Assembly: GCA_905233555.1 (NCBI GenBank)
Contig: CAJODF010000017.1
Coordinates: 1 to 32,782 of the forward strand
Length of the DNA stretch: 32,782 nucleotides
Direction: 5' to 3'
Source: an uncultured Prevotella sp.
Lineage (GTDB): Bacteria; Bacteroidota; Bacteroidia; Bacteroidales; Bacteroidaceae
Every line of letters begins with the position of its first letter. The first letter of the stretch is position 1. The notes under the pieces were generated by a model. The model saw only the letters and a program-made list of their open reading frames with translations. It was not told the DNA's origin and made no database searches. Both the position numbers and the translations under genes were made by a program. Shown here in pieces: positions 30,512-32,782 of the stretch.

Positions 30512-32680
30512 TTGCGTCCCTTCGGTAGCAAGCGAGCAGAGCTCGAGCGCATTTTTCACTCCTTTCCTGAGTGTCAGGATATTGTGTTCGTTGGACCGTT
30601 GGTATGCCAGTCCGTCAGTCATCTGTTGCAACAGAATAATACCCATTCCGCCTGGGGGCCGCTGGTCGGGAGGTACAGAGAGGTCTGTGGCGGAACCTTC
30701 AGTGGGGTCGAAGGGTTTCCCGTCGTCATCGATGGTCAGCACCAGTTGCCCGTCCTCCACCTTTGCCTGCAGCGTGATGCCTGTAGCCTCGCCATAGTTG
30801 ATGATATTGGCCACCGACTCCTCCACTGCCAGACGCAGGCGCTTCGTCTCCTTCTCGTCTATGCCCGCCTGCTGGGCCACCTCAGTGACGAAGGGCAGCA
30901 GACGTCCGATATCGTCCATCGAGGATTTCATGACCAGTTTGTTGGCTTTGCTTTCCTGACGCTGCCACTTAATCGCCAGCAGGGTGATATCGTCACTCTG
31001 TTCAGCCTTACCTGCATGCTGGTGTGCCTCTGCTTCCATGTGTTCCACCAGTTGCTGTGTCGTGTCGTTGCTGTGCGCCTGAACCAGTTGCAGCACATGC
31101 TTCCTGCCCAGTTGCCGACCCTCGACATCCATCGACTCCGTCAGTCCATCAGTATAGAGGAACAGCATATCGCCATCCTTCATCTGTGTCTCCTGTCCCT
31201 CGTAGATCCAGTCGGGCAGTGCGCCTATGGGCAGGTTGCGCTTGATGGGTAGCGGCTCTCCATCCACGAGGGGCGCCTCGTGTCCAGCATTGCAGTAGTC
31301 GAGATGGCCTGTGCTGAGGTCTAGGATACCCACGAACATCGTTACGAAGTAGCCTGCAGTCGATTCTTCGGTGAGGTTGCGGTTCATGGTCTCCACGATG
31401 GCAGAGGCACTGTCGGCTCGACGCGCCTCACTGCGGAACATCGCCCTCATCACCGCCATCAGAAGGGCGGCAGGAACACCTTTGCCCGTCACGTCGCCAA
31501 TACAGAAGATCAGGCGGTTGTCGCGCAGGAAATAGTCGTAGAGGTCGCCACCTACGTCGCGGGCTGGTGTCAGCGAGGCATAGAGGTCGATGTCTTTTCG
31601 CTCTGAAGAGGACAGGGCGTTTTTCGGTAGCATCGCCATCTGGATGCCTTGGGCGATCTTCAGTTCCTGTTCCAGTGCCGCCTTCAGCGTGATGGTCTTC
31701 CGCAGTTGTTCCACATAGATGGAGAGCGATGTCTGCATGTTCTCGAAGGCATCGTGCAACAGACGTACCTCGTCGCTGGTCTTGATCTCTGGCAGTGGCG
31801 ACGAGAAATTACCCAGTGCCACCTGGTCGGCCGACATGGCGAAGAGGTGCAGGGGCTTGGTGGTCTGCTTGACTAGGTGGCGGCAGATGAAGTAGATGGC
31901 TACCAGTCCGATGAGCATCGTCAGCAGGATGATGGTGTTCAGTATCTGTCCGTTGTAGAAGATCACCTCTTCTGGCACCACGATGACCATCGTCCAATCC
32001 ACATATTTGATGGTGCGGTAATAGATCCAGGAGTGCACGCCATCCACATTCATCATGGCCTCTCCTCTTTCTCCTTTCACCATTTTCGCCACCACGCGGT
32101 CGTCGAGGGTATCGGGGGTCTGTTTCGTCTGTTCTACGAAACTTTCATTCAGCATACGGCTCTCGTCAGGATGCACGATATAATTTCCATGATGGTCGAT
32201 GATAAAACAGTACGACTTATGCTTGTGTCCCTTCTCGTACTTATCGTTCATCTTTTTGATCTCTCTGATAAAGTCGCGATGCATCGACTGGAGCGACAAT
32301 TGGACGCAAAGCAGGCCCACGGACTGTCCCTGATGGTTGTGAACTGCTGTGGCATAGGTGGTAAACATCGTTCGCCGGTTGGCTTCTGCAACACGGTTCG
32401 GTTCAAAGTGTGCGCCTACCCAGATGCCAGTGTCGCTCTTCAAACAATCCTGATACCATGGCGCACGAAAATAGCCATACACGCTGTCAGTCCGGGCGAT
32501 GTACATCTGTCCTGTGGAATCGCGCCTGATCATTGGCGTGAAGGTACCTTTCTTCCCAGGGTAGTAGTCTGGCAAAAACAGAATCGCACTGCTCTTCACT
32601 GCCGGATTCATCTTGACGATACGCTCCATGTGGTCGTACATCATGTCAGGATGGTCTATGTCGCGCTCAATATCGTGCAC
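30503..32680 (-). CDS. Sensor PP2C phosphatase: Cache - HAMP - SpoIIE/PP2C - HATPase; N-terminus uncertain
   Basis: A 725-residue protein from GTG at 32680. An extracytoplasmic Cache-like sensor spans about 1-240 (SYCFIIDHHGNYIVHPDES). A membrane helix (about 243-268, ILNTIILLTMLIGLVAIYFIC) leads to HAMP (about 270-325). PP2C/SpoIIE has metal-ligand motifs ARDVGGDLYDYF, GDVTGKGVPAALLMA and QSDDITLLAI. A RsbW-like HATPase comes last (VEESVANIINYG, DDDGKPFDP, GGMGIILLQQM). It would dephosphorylate a STAS protein, probably the next gene's product. The end (ALELCSLATEGTQEK) is encoded by a twin-hairpin repeat. Upstream, the same frame continues as hydrophobic codons to an in-frame TGA (32722-32720), so a first membrane helix and true start are missing or disrupted. 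The start may instead lie in another frame. Confidence 0.82.
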   Translation of the reverse strand: MHDIERDIDHPDMMYDHMERIVKMNPAVKSSAILFLPDYYPGKKGTFTPMIRRDSTGQMYIARTDSVYGYFRAPWYQDCLKSDTGIWVGAHFEPNRVAEANRRTMFTTYATAVHNHQGQSVGLLCVQLSLQSMHRDFIREIKKMNDKYEKGHKHKSYCFIIDHHGNYIVHPDESRMLNESFVEQTKQTPDTLDDRVVAKMVKGERGEAMMNVDGVHSWIYYRTIKYVDWTMVIVVPEEVIFYNGQILNTIILLTMLIGLVAIYFICRHLVKQTTKPLHLFAMSADQVALGNFSSPLPEIKTSDEVRLLHDAFENMQTSLSIYVEQLRKTITLKAALEQELKIAQGIQMAMLPKNALSSSERKDIDLYASLTPARDVGGDLYDYFLRDNRLIFCIGDVTGKGVPAALLMAVMRAMFRSEARRADSASAIVETMNRNLTEESTAGYFVTMFVGILDLSTGHLDYCNAGHEAPLVDGEPLPIKRNLPIGALPDWIYEGQETQMKDGDMLFLYTDGLTESMDVEGRQLGRKHVLQLVQAHSNDTTQQLVEHMEAEAHQHAGKAEQSDDITLLAIKWQRQESKANKLVMKSSMDDIGRLLPFVTEVAQQAGIDEKETKRLRLAVEESVANIINYGEATGITLQAKVEDGQLVLTIDDDGKPFDPTEGSATDLSVPPDQRPPGGMGIILLQQMTDGLAYQRSNEHNILTLRKGVKNALELCSLATEGTQEK
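30511..30550. repeat. Twin-hairpin element, copy B (3' end of the PP2C gene)
   Basis: CTTGC (30511-30515) / GCAAG (30528-30532), then CGAGC-AGA-GCTCG (30533-30545) and AGCGC. The stem differs from copy A by a compensatory pair (C-G to G-C) and a different loop. The host gene reads ALELCSLATEGTQEK and stops in the neighbouring heptad array. Confidence 0.85.
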
Positions 32681-32749
32681 GTTTGTAAATGATAACGCAA
32701 AAGTATACCAACAAATAATTCAATAGTATACCAGTCCAAAAGAGCGCTG

Positions 32750-32757
32750 CAAATATA
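32750..32757 (-). promoter_or_regulatory. Candidate -7 box for the PP2C gene
   Basis: Minus strand TAtaTTTG at 32757-32750, followed by GCAGCGC, about 70 bp before the GTG start. No TTTG at -33 is visible before the window ends. Two AGTATACC direct repeats (32702-32709, 32725-32732) lie between it and the gene. Confidence 0.45.
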
Positions 32758-32782
32758 CAAAGAGTTGGTTATACATTACTTT

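Noticed and set aside
32720..32722. In-frame TGA as a selenocysteine codon
   Set aside because: No SECIS-like hairpin is evident and the residue would sit in a membrane segment, with no redox context.

Overview
The window looks like chromosomal DNA from a Bacteroidales bacterium, most likely a Prevotella-type gut or rumen species. The promoters have the Bacteroidetes form (TTTG, about 20 bp, TAnnTTTG) and there is little Shine-Dalgarno signal. Family-level markers agree: DUF3098, DUF6249, DUF5056, a PorE-like type IX secretion lipoprotein and Bacteroidales-style DnaA. Almost everything is core or near-core genome. I see no phage, plasmid, integrase, transposase, CRISPR array, tRNA or rRNA gene.

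Layout. The left edge (2-154) is the tail of a SpoIIE-type phosphatase, followed by a convergent radical SAM gene. That gene is divergent from an envelope/RNA-modification run ftsX - DUF3098 - uppP - truB - queA - folK (1007-5419), which ends at a terminator shared with the opposing rpsO. Next come typA, an MFS (hexuronate-type) transporter, B12-dependent ribonucleotide reductase nrdJ, folB, a cell-wall amidase with a Pro/Glu linker, an MCE/MlaD lipid-transport protein, a 372-bp gap with DnaA-box-like sites, dnaA, and a BtuB-like TonB receptor starting one base after dnaA. A lipoprotein with Gly-rich repeats follows. A 743-bp non-coding stretch then holds two terminators, a tiny 29-codon unit with its own promoter and a large AT-cored inverted repeat. 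After it come ald (minus) divergent from a GH53 galactanase (plus), then the minus-strand block rsmF-like - thyA - folA.

The right part has an ECF-sigma operon (DUF6249 - PspC - ECF sigma - DUF5056), which overlaps the opposing porE-like gene by 119 bp. A minus-strand run reads Cache/HAMP/PP2C/HATPase phosphatase - STAS protein - AraC-type regulator - porE-like, suggesting partner-switching regulation next to a secretion-system lipoprotein.

Themes. Folate/thymidylate/dNTP synthesis recurs (folK, folB, folA, thyA, nrdJ). B12 use is implied by nrdJ and the BtuB-like receptor. Envelope biogenesis is implied by ftsX, uppP, the amidase and MCE.

The most unusual signal is a family of short repeats scattered through both spacers and coding sequences. 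It consists of 7-bp (AAGTGAN) arrays and a roughly 40-bp twin-hairpin element. Copies lie in frame inside the TonB receptor and the rsmF-like gene, and they form the C-terminal ends of TruB and of the PP2C phosphatase. They behave like coding-compatible palindromic elements, analogous in concept to Rickettsia palindromic elements. A 38-bp perfect palindrome flanked by inverted GGGAC-rich arms and a perfectly symmetric divergent promoter also stand out.
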